From Zizania palustris (taxonomy: Eukaryota > Streptophyta > Magnoliopsida > Poales > Poaceae): a stretch of DNA of 64,000 nt. This document shows positions 33,501 to 45,135 of the stretch, in pieces; the first letter of the stretch is position 1; each line of letters opens with the position of its first letter. Made by a program: the position numbers and the translations under genes. The notes under the pieces are model-generated. The model was given only the letters and a program-made list of their open reading frames with translations. It searched no databases and was not told the origin of the DNA. The DNA lies in NCBI GenBank assembly GCA_019279435.1, contig JAAALK010000550.1:1-64000 (forward strand), given 5' to 3'.

Positions 33501-36500
33501 ACTCCAGCTGGGAAGGGTGATGCTATTATGATGGAGGCAGAAAATCTTGCACGTCTAAGAGAATCGCAGACACCTCTTTTAGGAGGGGAGAACCCAGAGC
33601 TTCACCATCAGATTTCTCTGGTGTTACACCACGTAAGAAGGAAATGCAGACTCCAAATCCAATGGCAACACCTTTGGCAAGCCCTGGCCCAGGTGTTACC
33701 CCAAGAATTGGTATGACACCCTCCAGAGAAGGAAGCTTTGGTTTAACTCCAAAAAGCACTCCTTTCCGGGATGAGCTTCGCATAAATGAAGAGGTGGAGA
33801 TGCAGGATAGTGCTAAACTTGAGCTTCGTAAGCAAGCTGAATTGAGAAAAAGCTTACGGTCTGGATTTGCTTCTATTCCGCAGCCTAAGAATGAATACCA
33901 GATAGTTATGCCACCTATCACAGAGGAGGAAAGGGAAGAAGCTGAAGAGAAAATCGAGGAGGATATGTCAGACAAGCTTGCACGAGAGAGGGCCGAGGAA
34001 CAAGCAGGCAGGAGGCCTTGCTCAGAAAGAGATCCAAAGTTTTGCAGAGGAGTTTGCCAAGGCCACCGGCATCTTCTATAGAAATTCTCCGGCAATCTCT
34101 GATTAAAGGTGGTGAAAGCAGAAGCAGAAGTACTTTTGTACCACCTACATCACTTGAACAAGCCGATGAACTAATAAATGATGAACTCCTTAAGCTCCTG
34201 GAGCATGATAATGCTAAGTATCCTCTTGATGAGAAAACTCAAAAGGATAAAAAGAAAGGGAGCAAGCGCCAGGCAAATGGAGCACCATCTATACCTGAAA
34301 TTGAAGATTTTGATGAAGGTGAACTAAAAGAGGTAGGTTTCTTTTCCTCTTCTTATGTTGGTATTTGGCAATGACGACTCTTTTTATCTGATAACACCTA
34401 TTTAAGTTACTGATAGACTGTATGTATAGAAGTTCTTGAATATAATTTTAGTTGGATTAGTAATAACTTGAATGTGTGTACAAGATAGATCAATGTTTAT
34501 ACCTCACTGAGAAATACATGATGTATAGCATCATAGCATGTTTCTTGAAGCGTCAGCTCTGAACTGTTCATGTGGCAAGCTTTATAATCTCACTCTTGAT
34601 TCCTAGGATCCTAGGTTTGAATTTACCCATTAGCATTGAATGTCCTACCAGGGGATAGCTTAAATTAATGGTAGCTGTATATATTACTAGAAAATATTAC
34701 TATGTAGTTGTAGAGTCCATAGAAAACTTTGCTTAGCTTTAACAACTAAATGAACTAATGTTTTGATCTGATTAGCACTACAGAGATATGTTCATGTTTT
34801 TGTCGCAGGATCATGAACCAGTTTACTTGTATTATAGTACCCCTTTTGGATAATTTGTAATTTTGATTTTGTATACTCTTAGTTAAGTGATTAAGTCTTT
34901 GGATAATCAGAGCAAAAAGGCTTCATTCTGAGAAGCTTTGTAATGCCTTCTGTATGTTACATCCTTTGATCATTGAATGACTGCCATTGATTTCTTAGTG
35001 TTATTGTTGATGACATTCAAGTTTGTAAAGTAGGTGGTTAGTGACCATATGAGCTCATTGCATTTACTTTTCTCAGCTGTCATGAAGCAGTGTTTCACAA
35101 TGAAATGCCTATTTGTTCCAATGATTCCTGTAGCGAACCCAATACAAAACTGGGTCTTGTCTTTTTGAAATTTGTGATATCACGACATTGTGAAAATTTA
35201 AATGTTTGTTTATGATTGTGAGAATTTCATCTCTGTAAATTGGCAATTACATTGAGTTTATTATGCCAAGGCCATCAAGCTTGTATGGCCTTGAGGCTTT
35301 CATTGTCAACAGAGTAACAGGAAAGAATCAGTTTGCATCAGAAAGCAATGCACATATAAATTGTCTTGATAAATAATCTCTGCACTGGGGACAAAAAGTT
35401 GAAAGTAAAACTTTCAAGTCTCACTCATCGAATTTAAATGGACAATGTTGATATCTTGTAGAGATGAATCCATTCAAAATGTTTTTTTGTTGAATGAGGA
35501 AAACTAAAAGTTATATGCTCATATAGTTACCAATGCTTCTTGTGAAGTTATTAACAAGTTTGAGCTGTGCATGCTATGTTCCATAAAAACTCAAACATGC
35601 ATGATGCATGTGTTAAAATATTGATTCTTTCTTAGTGGCACCATATTTGTTGTTTTAGTAATTTTTTAATGAGCTCCTGCTTATTGATGTTCATCTTCTA
35701 GAGGAAAAGGCCTAAAATTTCAAGGTTTCATGACAATCTGTAGATTTCATCAGTATTATTCCATTTCAGTATTTCACAATTATACACCATACTTTGTTGT
35801 TAATTAGATAGTTGCTCAGATTTTAGTGTTCCATCACATAATGCAGCATGTTGGGGTATTTGGTGGTTTAATTGTCTCCATGGTTGGTTTGTTGTTTTTA
35901 TGATGAGGGTTGATATTGTTTAATGTTTGCTAGTGCTTACTGTAAAAAAAGCAACCATACTGTTAGAAATATATATTATTGTTTGGTGTAATATCCCTGG
36001 ACTATAAGGGGTTTTCTGCTAATTGTACATGTGTATATATTTGACTTTGAGCCTCTATGGAATACAAGTTTGTGTTCCTAACATGGTATCAGAACCAGGT
36101 TTAGTGTTAGGGCTAGGGTACCTCCCCTCTTCCTCTGGTGTGTTGCAACTTCACTGGATCTGCTTTTCCTCTGGTCCGTCGCCACCCGCCCTTGGGTCAC
36201 CACTGCTTGCCCAAGAAAGTATATTCAGGATCTTCATCGTGTTTATCTCACTTGATCTGAGCATTGTTGAGATTCCTATGGAGCTTATTAGCTTAAGCAT
36301 AAGCTTCGTTCCTCTAATGGCGAGCCCCTTGCTGATCCCACTCGATACCGTTATCTAGTTGGGAGTTTTGTTTACATTGGTGTCACTCGTACTAACATTT
36401 CTCATGCAAGGCACATCTTCAGTCAGTTTGTTTCTGCTCCTATTCAACTCCACTATATCATCTCTTGTGTGTTTTGTGTTATCTTTGTGAGACTATCTCT

Positions 36501-38463
36501 CACCATCTCTTATTTTCGTGTTCCAGTTCCTTCCAGCTTTGTGCCTATTCTGATGCTACTCGGGCTAGCAATCTGTCATGGCTGCTGCTGCTACTTCATG
36601 CTACCATCACCATGACACTACCATCCTCTGCTCTGTCTCATTGTCACTGTGACTGCTGCTTGCCCTGCCACTGCTCTCTCTAGTCTCTACCCTGCGAGGC
36701 TGCGACAATGTGCCCTTGCTGCCTAGGAAGATGAGCAACTTGAGTTGCAACTAATCTATGACTAGTCGTGACTAGGATTGACTATATGCTTTGAAATCAC
36801 TGGAGGGGGTGTTATATATATATACTATTGTTCTTTGTTATATCCCTGGACTAGAAGGGTTTTCCTGTTATTTGTACATGACTACATGTGTATATATTCT
36901 AGCCTAGAGCCTCTATGGAATACAAGTTGTTCCTAACACATACTACCAGTAACTGGAATCATCTGTGAATATATGATTTGATTTTATTATTTAATTGCAT
37001 TTAAAGTAAAATCACTGTTGATGTTTGTTTATTCTTTTTTGTTGTAATTTTGTTCTTCCCTGTATGCCTGATGTATTTATGTAATGGTGTAAAAGTTATT
37101 CATACTGTGTTGTTTATTTGTTCACAGGCTGGTTCTATGCTTGAGGAGGAGGTTCAGTATCTTCGTGTTGCCATGGGGCATGAAAGTGGATCTTTTGAGG
37201 ATTTTGTGAAAGCACATGATGCATGCCAAGAGGATCTTATGTTTTTTCCTAATAACAACAGCTATGGCCTTGCCAGTGTTGCTGGAAATGCTGATAAAAT
37301 AGCTGCTTTGCAATATGAGTTTGAAATTGTGAAGAAGAGAATGGATGATGAAGCTAAGAAGGCTTCTCGGCTTGAACAGAAGATCAAGCTTCTGACACAA
37401 GGATACCAGGTAGGCTTGGGATAGTGCATCACCAGAAATGTAAAATGTTTATATTAGCGTAACATACATACATCATGGCTTCGTTCAATTGCATCTCTTT
37501 TATCTATCTCGCCCCCTTCGTTGCATTGAGAATGCACCATGTGAAAGTCATTCCAAACTATGAGACCATCAGGCTGCTTGAAAGGATACTTGTCTTGTAA
37601 TTGCCTCTTACCTGCCATCTAACAGTTCCTCTTAAACGGTTTCTTTTGCTTTTTGCTTGATACTTGATCTGTTGTCTGATAGCATGTTATTTCTTGCTTT
37701 TCATGTTTTACTTACACTTTTGAATTTTTAGGTACGAGCTGGAAAACTCTGGTCACAGGTTCAAGATACATTCAAGCAGATGGACACTTCAGCAACAGAG
37801 CTTGAATGCTTCCAAGAGCTGCAGAAACAGGAACAGATGGCTGCGTCCTATCGTATCAGAAATTTGACTGAAGAAGTAAACAAACAGAAAGCATTAGAAC
37901 AGACACTACAAAGCCGCTATGGCGATCTGTTGTCTAATTACCAGAGGATCCAAGAGCAGCTTGAGGAGCAGAAGAAGCGACGTATGATACAGGAGGAAAT
38001 GGAAGCACAGAAACGTGCTCAGGCAGAAGAAATAGAAGCACAAAACCGCGTCGCCCAGGAAGAAAAAGAAAGGGTCAATCGCAGTGCTGAAGAGGAGGTA
38101 GGACAGATGGGCAGGACTGCTGATGAAGTTGCAGGAAGCAAACAAGCCAATGAGGATCAGATGGATGTTGACAATAATAATGTAGATGGTGAATTCATAG
38201 GTCTGGCTCCCCCAGGATCAGATACTCAAGGGGATGAAAATGTGGTATCGGTTGAACAAAATTCTAGCGCGAAGAGCGGCGATAATGCAACCACAGATGA
38301 TGGGGCTTCTAGCATGATTGATGATGCATCCGAATTAGATCATGATCACATCGACAGCAAGAATAAACTTCCAACTGTTGGTGCCAACCTAGATGAAGGA
38401 AGTGATGGTGTATCTTCAGCTCAAGCTGTCTCAACTGAGGCGAATGCCACTGTCCCTGAATAG
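30531..38463 (+). CDS. CDC5: CDC5 / CDC5-like Myb protein of the spliceosomal NineTeen complex, frame-disrupted
   Basis: CDC5/Cef1 is a conserved nuclear component of the Prp19 complex, and plant CDC5 also acts in cell-cycle control and microRNA processing. Exons are 30531-30707, 32614-34332, 37128-37409 and 37732-38463, all phase 0. Two Myb repeats occupy residues about 7-107: GGVWKNTEDEI and QCKARWYEW in exon 1, then TEWTREEDEKLL and PSQCLERYEKLL. These are followed by the conserved KLRPGEIDPNPESKPARPD, a basic KRKRKRKG signal, the TP-rich centre (TPLRTPQRTP) and a coiled-coil C-terminus. The expected length is about 970 residues. Exon 2 has three frame breaks, near 33160, 33605 and 34005. 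Each fits one missing base, with conserved sequence resuming at once (EELEGKRRVD, SDFSGVTPRKK, RQEALLRKRSK). As CDC5 is normally essential, sequence error is likelier than loss. Intron 3 (34333-37127) holds an LTR element. Confidence 0.9.
35961..36938 (+). mobile_element. Small Copia-derived LTR retrotransposon in CDC5 intron 3
   Basis: Two LTRs (35961-36083 and 36810-36938) begin TGTTA and end TAACA. They share TATCCCTGGACTA and GCCTCTATGGAATACAAG. A primer-binding site TGGTATCAGAACC follows the first LTR at 36084, and a purine tract (GGAGGGGG) precedes the second. A perfect 5-bp duplication, CATAC, flanks it (35956-35960 and 36939-36943). The interior is about 730 bp and has only a decayed scrap resembling the C-terminal end of a Copia reverse transcriptase (around 36270-36450), so it is a non-autonomous deletion derivative, TRIM-like in size. 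Confidence 0.9.
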
Positions 38464-39094
38464 AAAGATCATTTCCCTTTTATGGACTGCACAAAGTCAG
38501 CGAAGAGATGAATGCCTTGGGAAACAGCAAATTGAATGTTCAAAGCTGTGCACTGAACTTTTATTGGCTGCTTGTTTGTAAGTGGACAAAGTGAGAGACT
38601 AAGCTTCGTGTATCATGTTAATTTTGTCGATTCCCTTTTATGACTCTTTCAACTATTTAGATGCTACAAAGGTGGTGCCTTGTGCGATCTACCATCAAAG
38701 AAATTGAACTTGAGAAAAGAGAGAAAAAAAAAGTGCTGATGCTTGTGGTTTTACTAAATAGTTCAATAATGATTTTGAGGCCAATCTTTTTATTTCCTTA
38801 ATGTTGAAACAAGCTATTTTCTAGTGTATCTTTCACTCTCAGATAAAAAAACATCAATTTTGTCAAATTAATTTGATGATGGGGGAGGTCAAGAGTCTTG
38901 TTGTGTCAGGTTTGTTTGAAAGTTATTAGTCCCTGTTTTATCTTCTTTTGGAAAGTTTACATATTCACAAATACTCAGCATTTCACAATTATCAGAGCAC
39001 ACCTTTCAAAATTACAATTTTGTCTCACTAATTTCTTCTGTATTCTTTCCCACCAATCGTTAGGTGGGACATAGCATAAAAAGTATTCACCTAA

Positions 39095-39212
39095 GGGCTG
39101 GTTTGGGAGCCCACAATCCCGGCCATTCCCTGGGGATGGGCCGGGATTTTAGTTCAAAATCTCGGCCCATCCCCAGGGAATGGGTCGGGATTGTGGGCTC
39201 CCAAACAGGCCC
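39095..39212. mobile_element. PIF/Harbinger-type MITE, 118 bp
   Basis: It is nearly a perfect palindrome. Ends GGGCTGGTTTGGGAGCCCAC and GTGGGCTCCCAAACAGGCCC are flanked by TAA (39092-39094 and 39213-39215). It is the same family as the inner element of the 19.4-19.9 kb cluster. Confidence 0.9.
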
Positions 39213-39732
39213 TAAACGGCTGTGTAAACGGTGTGCTCTGATAATTGCCAGCGGCAAAGTTTCGCTCCTAAACGGTGATTAAACGGATAAACGTGCTAGT
39301 AAACGGGCTAAACCGAACGACAATTAAATAGACTTAGAGCATCTCCAATAGTCACTTTAAAAATTGATTCTCTATATAATGTTTTGGGATTCATTTTTGA
39401 GGATAAATAGTTTAAATATGTTTATCTCCAATAGAGTCCCTAAAGTAAGTATGTGAGTATGTTCCATACAAGTAGGGAATACAATGATTAATTTTGAGGA
39501 TCATTTATTTTTTGGAGTCATTTAGAGTATCTATTCGAGGAGATTTTTTAATTCTAGTCCCAAAAATTTAAAGAGAACTCTTTAGAACTTCTCTTGGAGA
39601 TAATCTTACATGGTGAATAGAGCCAATAACTCTATGATTAGGCAATAAACTATGCGGAAAAAAACAAAAAAAATAGCTCTCGGTAGGACAACTTTCTTAT
39701 ATATGTACTCTATCTGTGACTCACTCAAGCAG

Positions 39733-39874
39733 GGGAAAATATTCTGTGCAATCTACAATCGTGCGATCTGATGCATCCAATCAAGATCCAACGGTTACAG
39801 TACTTTTTTAATTTTTTTTATCTATAACCGTTGGATCTTGATTGAATGCACCACATCGCACAGGATATTTCCTC
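39733..39874. mobile_element. Mutator-type MITE, copy 2
   Basis: The 142-bp foldback contains CAATCAAGATCCAACGGTTA and its complement. Ends GGGAAAATAT and ATATTTCCTC lie between perfect 9-bp duplications, CTCAAGCAG (39724-39732 and 39875-39883). The duplication length assigns this family, including 2728-2943, to Mutator. Confidence 0.85.
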
Positions 39875-41007
39875 CTCAAGCAGCACGTAACTCACTCAAC
39901 TCAGTAAAAAACTTCAAAGCTCCAGTCGCCGCCTCTTCGAAGCCCCAACGACAAATTTTTGTAGGCTAAGCAATCGTCGCAGCCAAGCCAAGCAGCAGTA
40001 GCATCCCTTAGGCCGAGAAATATGATAGAGAAAACTTAGAAATACGATAGAAATACAGTTGGAAGATTAAACATATGAGAAATTGAAGATGTGTTATTTG
40101 GATCACATGAATTAATTAAAATGTAGGGTTTTTTCTAAACATTCATATTATTTGGATCCCTTATGTTGTTCTCACTAAAGTTTTGAGTATTTAATTGCAT
40201 TAGACTTAGGAAAAAAAAGAGTTTGGAGTGTGTGTTTAAATTCTTATGGATTTCATGCGAAATCTAAGGAAAAAGAAAATTCACTTTAATTTCGGAACTT
40301 CAATCATACGTTTTTTTCTCTAAAAATCCATCAAGTCAAAGGAATCATTAAACTTTTTATGGCATGTTACAATCATTTTTAAAATCTAAAGCTAGAACAA
40401 ACGATCTATTGTAAACTCTGTTATGTAGGTTTGCTGCACAAACCGCACAATAATTATGTAAAAATTAACAAATAAAAGTGTCTCAATTGAGCTGCATTAG
40501 CACCCAATTAGCCTCAAATAAACCACTCTACGTCTCTACGGCAGACCCTCAGGTGGAGGTGTTGGAGCAGCCGAGCATATGCAAAAGCAACAAATGAACC
40601 CATTTCAAAACAAGCCTACATTCAACCAAAGAACCTAACCCTAATGGGAGACACAAATTTAAACTACCCTAGTACAATCCATAGACAGGATGACAAGCTT
40701 GGATGGGTCAGTTCATGCAAGATCAGGTAAATGAGATGCTGGAAAATAGTTTTACCATCAACATAAAGCCATGGCATCCACCATTGCAAGGGCATACCAC
40801 TAACACAGCTTGAAGGGCATACGTGAGCACATGGAACATTACTATCAGGTGAAAATTCTCAGTTCATGCAAGATAGAGTTGATTCATTTGTTTCGAAAAC
40901 TGATGTTCAGTAGGTCTGGAAAGACATACATAGACGCACAAACGCTAACAAAATCCAGTGAATAAATAGGCAAGCCTTCCATCTTAAAACACACCCGATA
41001 GAATGCT

Positions 41008-43040
41008 CTAAGCTGCGGCACCCTTGCCCTTCTTCCTTTGAAGCTTCTTCATGTAGAACTCGAGCTCTTTGCCCTCCAGGATGTACCTGTCATTTAAATT
41101 CACATGATAAAATTCAGCAAGTTGCAACCACAGTTGCCGCATTTCAATTATACAATAAGATTATAATATGGGCATATAAATCATGGCAGGCACTTTCTAT
41201 CGGAATAGTTGAAAATGAAAAGGAGTAGAGAGCAAGGTAGTTCTTACCCATCAGCTCTTCCACACTGCCCAGGTCGGGAAGAAATGCAGGCCAAAAGCCT
41301 TCCACTGCCAAATTGCTCTTCAATGTGCTGATCAAGTGTCCGTCCCTGCTGACGCTTTTCAATCTTCCTCACAACGTGGTTGCTCTTCTTAGTTTCCTCT
41401 GCTGCAGGCTCACCCTCTTGTCCCTATACACACCAAGCATGAACATTTGATTTCAAAACAAGCCACTACTACAACAATTACACATAGGCAATGATAAAAA
41501 GGAGCATTGGAAGAACAGGTAACTACACTGAAATATTATTGAGAATACAAGACAATACTTTCAAATATGGGGATGCATGTTGTGAAAAAGCAAGGTGATT
41601 ATTTCTTGCATACAAATCAATAAAATAGCAAACACAATAAATTAAAGGATCCAATAAATCATCCAGACACAAAAATGGTGGCCAACAAAATTATTAGACA
41701 TAAAGTGGGGTGATTTACTTTAACATGTACACAATTAAAACAATACCGTAAACAATCATATAACTAAACAACAAAGACATATATGTGATGCTTATTATAA
41801 CCATAAACAAAATTATAAACAGATTATCAAATAACCATCTTCTGGGGGGTACAAAACATTAGGTCACAGATAAATCTACCTCAGTGGCCTCCTTCTTAGT
41901 AGCAGTAGCCTTCTTCTTCCTGCCGATATCCACACCGTAGTGGGTGAGATACCACTGCTTGAATGGGGCAGCATCAACTTGCACAATTGCACTCTTCACA
42001 AGGGTCTGAGTCCTCACAAGTTCATTGTTTGATGCATTGTACATCACATCAAGGATACGAGTCTTGCGAGTGACAGCCTCACTTCCCCAAGAATAGTTAC
42101 CAGTATCCAAACGGAGAGCCCTCCACTTCACATTACCTCCACGAACACGAACCCTCCTCACTGTCTTGTTGCTTGACAGCTTGGTGTTTGCTGGCTGGCG
42201 ACCAAGCTCGTACCTTCAAAACAAATCAGAAAAATCATATTAGGCTCCGGAACAAAAGGCAAAGCCATGTGATCACTGCTACCTCAGCTACTAATCTAGC
42301 TTTTAACTTTATCACGCCACAGACATTCAACCAAGTGGTGGGCTATTTTTCAGGAGGAATGATATCTAAATAACTAAAGCATCAAAATGCAAGTTGGAGC
42401 GCAGTGCAGTACAATCAAAAGGCAATCTTAGAATTATTAAACGATCGTATTTCTGGAAGAACAGTAATTTTCAGCTTCATTGGAACATCACAATCATAAA
42501 TCAACTTTTTAACAATCTAGAACAAATTTGTGACAAAAATATTGGGAAAAGTGTAAAGATCTAGCCACCCCAAACATAACTACGTGAAAGAGATGGTTCC
42601 TACATACATCTAAATTTGTGATAAAACGACATCATTTTTCCCAGCCTTCTACAGACAAAAGGAAAGAGCATGAGATCCAGTTCCGAAACTAGGAACAACA
42701 TATTGATTAGCCTACCCATATGAGCACATCCAACACCGATCTAAGCATGCAATCGCCGAAGTATCTAACTAATGTAAATACGAGAGCTCATCCGGCCGAA
42801 TCGAATGGAAACGAAGAGAACGAGTGAGAGAAGCCATTACTTCCGCTTCTTCCTCCACGCCTTCTTCTTCCCACCGGTGGCCCGGCGCTTGTGCATGGAG
42901 TCACGCGAGATACCTGCACACACACACAGCAATCACCCCGGCCATTAGCATCGGCCAAACCCAACAGCTCAACGAGCGCCACAAGCAGCGGGAGGCGTAG
43001 GGATTGCGGAGCGGAGAAGCCACGGCGAGCAATTACCCAT
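41008..43040 (-). CDS. RPS8: Cytosolic 40S ribosomal protein S8 (eS8)
   Basis: This is a structural protein of the small ribosomal subunit. Exons, read on the minus strand, are 43040-43037, 42913-42841, 42213-41880, 41423-41248 and 41086-41008. Exon 1 is only ATGG, a feature common in ribosomal protein genes. The product starts [20 protein letters not shown], continues with [33 protein letters not shown] and [10 protein letters not shown], and ends [13 protein letters not shown] at TAG 41010-41008. This covers the whole S8 family at normal length (about 220 residues) with an intact frame across all junctions. It is convergent with CDC5. The upstream region has a telo-box and site II motifs. 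Confidence 0.95.
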
Positions 43041-43124
43041 GATGGCGCCGGCGGCGGCTCAGCCTGACCGTGGCTCCGCCTCCTCGTCTGCTCGCGCCGC
43101 CGCAACTTCTGGTTCGGTTCGCAG

Positions 43125-43320
43125 GGAGAGGAAGGCGAAACCCTAGGGACAGGGATTATATAGGGAGGCGGCCGCCGATTAGGGTTTACCCGCAGGCGGG
43201 GATCGGACGATCCAACGGTGGGCGATGAGTCCATCAGCCGTCTCGCCAATCTTTATACAAGGAGGCCCAGTGGGCCTGAATAGTAAGGTTAGGCCCAAAT
43301 AAGTAGATTTGCCGGGCCCA
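43125..43320 (-). promoter_or_regulatory. RPS8 promoter: TATA, telo-box and site II motifs
   Basis: Reading toward RPS8, there are GGCCCA/TGGGCC site II cores at about 43264-43269, 43271-43276, 43292-43297 and 43314-43319, then a telo-box AAACCCTAA (complement of 43179-43187), then a TATA-like CTATATAATCC (43153-43163). Site II plus telo-box is the known signature of plant translation and cell-proliferation genes. The transcription start is inferred near 43125. Confidence 0.7.
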
Positions 43321-43420
43321 CCTTCAGTGACTTATTGAAGTGATGAACTGGTGATGTGTAAAGAATGGACAAATGGACAAAAGTAGCCTACAATTAGATT
43401 ATGCAATCATGGGTATCTAA

Positions 43421-43609
43421 GGGCATGTTTGTTTCGGCTTTGAATTATAACAATCAGCTTATAAAAAACTAGATTTTTTTTATTAGTTTACTAGATTGTT
43501 ATAATCTGCATTCTGAATTATAATAAGTTGGCAGAATAAGTTACCATGTTTGTTTCAGCTTATGAAAAAGCAGGATTGTTATAATCCAAAGTTGAAAAAA
43601 AATAGAGCC
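43421..43609. mobile_element. MITE with GTTTGTTTCGGCTT end, or left end of the Harbinger element
   Basis: The left end GGGCATGTTTGTTTCGGCTT and right end TTGAAAAAAAATAGAGCC enclose inverted GGATTGTTATAATCC-type arms, with TAA on both sides (43418-43420 and 43610-43612). An internal repeat of the left end begins near 43547. Similar sequence is seen near 6220, 51070 and 57220. Confidence 0.6.
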
Positions 43610-43735
43610 TAAACTATTGTAGATGTAGATTCATGGTTTAGGAGCTTTGAATAATGGATTAGGATTGGAATCGTCAATTTGGTAAATGAAATCTTTGTAT
43701 GCAATCATGAAGAAAGTACTTCTTGTCTAGATGGA

Positions 43736-44710
43736 GAACGAAGGAAAAGGAAAGGAAAAGAGCAACGAAACTGAAAAGATTATATGCAAGCAGATTGAAA
43801 AAATCATGAAATGACTACAATTTTTGTAATATTGTTGTTGAGGAGATTCAAGCTAGGAATAAGCCTTTAGGTAAACTGAATGCAAGAGGCTATAAGAACT
43901 TGTGTGATTAGTTTTTTACTCGAGCGGGAAAAAATTATACCCAGAAGCAGCTGAAAACTGTTGGGACGACTTTAAGACCTTGTATGGGTTTTGAAAATCG
44001 CTTTGGAGCAATCCTAGCCTTGGAAGGCATCCTATTTTGGGATACCTACATCAAGTGATGAATGGTGGGAGACAAACACAAAGGTTATCAATCTATCATG
44101 TTTATGTTCATTAGATTTTTTTGTACTATATGCATTTGACTAATCAGTTTGCATTTTCTTTGTTTTTTGTACAAGGATACCTCAACAGGGAGAAGAAGGC
44201 ATTCCGTTATGCTCCTCCACCATGTTTGAAATAATGAGAAATTAAGTTTGAGAAGAGTCATGTATCTGCCCAGTCTGCATGCATTCCTGGTAAAGAAGTT
44301 TTTGGAGATGACGAAGAAGATAGGGATGTTGTTCCAATTCATGAAATAGATGTTAATCAATTTACACCCACATCATCTGCACGTACCCAACTAAAGAGGA
44401 AGGGGAAATCTAGTAGCCCTAGGAAAAATAGCCCAAGGAAGAAAGGGAAGAATCCTATGGTGAGGGTGATGTCACGCATGGTGGATGATGTGATTAGTTC
44501 CAACTCTATGACCTCCAAAGCATTGAATGGTGACTTCATATGTGAGTCAGTTAGAGAGGTTATGGCATATGTTAGAGAATGTGGAGAAGTAAAGGGAGTG
44601 ATGAGCATTACATTGCAACACAGTTGTTCAAGCATTCTACAAATCGTGAAACTTTTTTGTCTAACTTTGACACCAATGAAGGAAGGTTCAATTGGTTGTT
44701 GCTGGGATAT
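43736..44710 (+). pseudogene. Harbinger-type Myb/SANT-like ORF1, decayed
   Basis: PIF/Harbinger elements carry a Myb-like DNA-binding protein beside the transposase. After ATG 43736, broken frames give GYKNLC, KNYTQKQLK, WDTYIKWWETNTK (44038-44077) and IDVNQFTPTSSART (44347 on). The basic stretch around KGKSSSPRKNSPRKKGK and SDEHYIATQLF then precedes EGRFNWLL. Order and wording fit the family, but there are several stops and frame changes. The segment ends abruptly where transposase C-terminal sequence begins. Confidence 0.7.
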
Positions 44711-45135
44711 AGCCTGGTTCAGTGCATGACACAAGGGTTTTTAATGAAGCATTCCAAAACTATGCTAACAAATTTCCTTTTTCGCCGGAAGGTACAAAAA
44801 TATTGCACCATCAAACATTTTATTATATGAACCATATATTATTGCTAATTCTTTCAAATATGTGTAGGAAAGTACTACCTTGTTGACTCGGGTTATCCTA
44901 ACTGGAAGGGTTTTCTTTCACCGTACAAAGGAGAGAAGTATCATTTACTAGAGTTTCGACAAGGTCCCGAGCCAAGAGGTAAAAAAGAAGTGTTCAATCA
45001 CTTGCATTCATCACTACAAAATGTGATTGAAAGGGAATTTTGTGTTCTCAAAATGAAGTGGAGCATATTACAAAAAATATCAAGTTATCCAATGGAAAAG
45101 CAAACAAAGATTATAAGTGCATCTATGGCCCTACA

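Larger units (their letters stand above)
38464..41007. other. Intergenic spacer between convergent CDC5 and RPS8
   Basis: It holds the CDC5 3' UTR, two well-delimited MITEs (39095-39212 and 39733-39874), and a further MITE-like block about 39336-39606 with AGAGCATCTCCAATAG on the left and CTCTTGGAGATAATC on the right. The rest is AT-rich with no gene. Confidence 0.6.

Noticed and set aside
30531..38463. CDC5 as a true pseudogene
   Set aside because: Splice sites, Myb repeats and the C-terminus are well kept, and the three breaks are single-base only. Sequence error is simpler, though reads are needed.
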